64,000 nt of DNA from Mytilus edulis. Its lineage: Eukaryota > Mollusca > Bivalvia > Mytilida > Mytilidae. The position numbers were made by a program, and so were the translations under genes. Positions 63,731-64,000 of the stretch are shown here, piece by piece; position 1 is the stretch's first letter; every line of letters starts with the position of its first letter. The notes beneath the pieces are model-generated. The model had not been told where the DNA came from. It saw only the letters and a list, made by a program, of their open reading frames with translations, and made no database searches. Location: positions 68,540,678 to 68,604,677 of the forward strand of contig NC_092354.1 of the NCBI RefSeq assembly GCF_963676685.1. The letters are read 5' to 3'.

Positions 63731-63857
63731 CTTTCCACAGAAAAGTGGAAAGACCTAATAATCAGAACAAATACAATAAGTCTTTCCACAGAAAAGTGGA
63801 AAGACTTAATAATAATCAGAACAAATACAATAGGACTTTCCACAGAAAAGTGGAAAG
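63731..63857. repeat. Three identical 22-bp palindromes in a short tandem array
   Basis: CTTTCCAC-agaaaa-GTGGAAAG occurs at 63731-63752, 63782-63803 and 63836-63857, 51 and 54 bp apart, with 'taataatcagaacaaatacaata' between. It continues directly from unit 2 of the 1.1-kb repeat, whose start also carries 'gtctttccaca'. Confidence 0.9.
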
Positions 63858-63944
63858 ACCTAATAATATGGAAAAAAACTGGAGTTGTCGTTCGTTTTAC
63901 GTTGATAGGATAGAAAGCACACAACCTACATTCAGTTGTAAGTG

Positions 63945-64000
63945 GAGGGTTAAAAAAAAAGGGGGGGCAAAAAGGGGGTCTCGGGATTTTTTTTTTTTTT
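63945..64000. other. Low-complexity end of window
   Basis: Runs of A, G and T only. It may be a sequencing or assembly edge. Confidence 0.6.

Noticed and set aside
63731..63857. Three evenly spaced palindromic repeats as a CRISPR array
   Set aside because: This is animal DNA, the spacers are themselves near-identical, and no cas genes are present; it is the end of a tandem repeat.

Overview
The window looks like bivalve mollusc nuclear DNA, most likely a mussel of the genus Mytilus. It is AT-rich and repeat-dense, its genes are split into small exons, and it carries families of short repeats that I recognise from memory as typical of mussels (for example the 'acgccagacgcgcg' family). The species is an inference; no marker gene is present.

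Only two protein genes are well supported, both on the minus strand. (1) A multi-exon gene spans about 31.2-57.6 kb. I assembled it by hand from splice sites and reading phase: a signal peptide split over two short exons, one atypical EGF-like exon, ten calcium-binding EGF exons of exactly 114 nt (all phase 1-1), then three I-set immunoglobulin domains, each split over two exons (phase 1-0 then 0-1). All 19 exons join in frame and give about 720 residues if the last exon ends at the TAA at 31206-31208. Two near-identical alternative first exons lie about 320 bp apart. Half of a further EGF exon survives as a relic cut off by a repeat. (2) A single-exon coding region at 60.0-60.4 kb encodes a 117-residue secreted glycine-rich protein of shell-matrix or byssus type.

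Layout. 1-31 kb is intergenic and built mostly of old diverged duplications (1-4 kb, 8-13 kb and 19-20 kb share units; 4.7-5.9 kb matches 24.6-25.8 kb; 16.0-18.4 kb is a 1.2-kb tandem duplication), plus retroelement debris: a CR1-like LINE end at 23.8-24.5 kb and pieces of another retroelement at 15.0 and 28.8-29.1 kb. 31-57.6 kb holds the EGF/Ig gene; its introns carry many repeat tails, a tandem pair of a mussel repeat, a retroelement pseudogene at 50.4-51.1 kb and a cluster of a 17-bp motif at 39.9-40.9 kb. Intron 1 holds the most striking mobile element: 2.6 kb, with perfect 117-bp terminal inverted repeats and ten symmetrically placed copies of GATCGTGAAAG. 61.5-63.9 kb is a tandem pair of 1.1-kb units followed by three identical palindromes.

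The two genes have no evident functional link beyond both encoding secreted proteins. All calls are hand reading; no similarity search was run.
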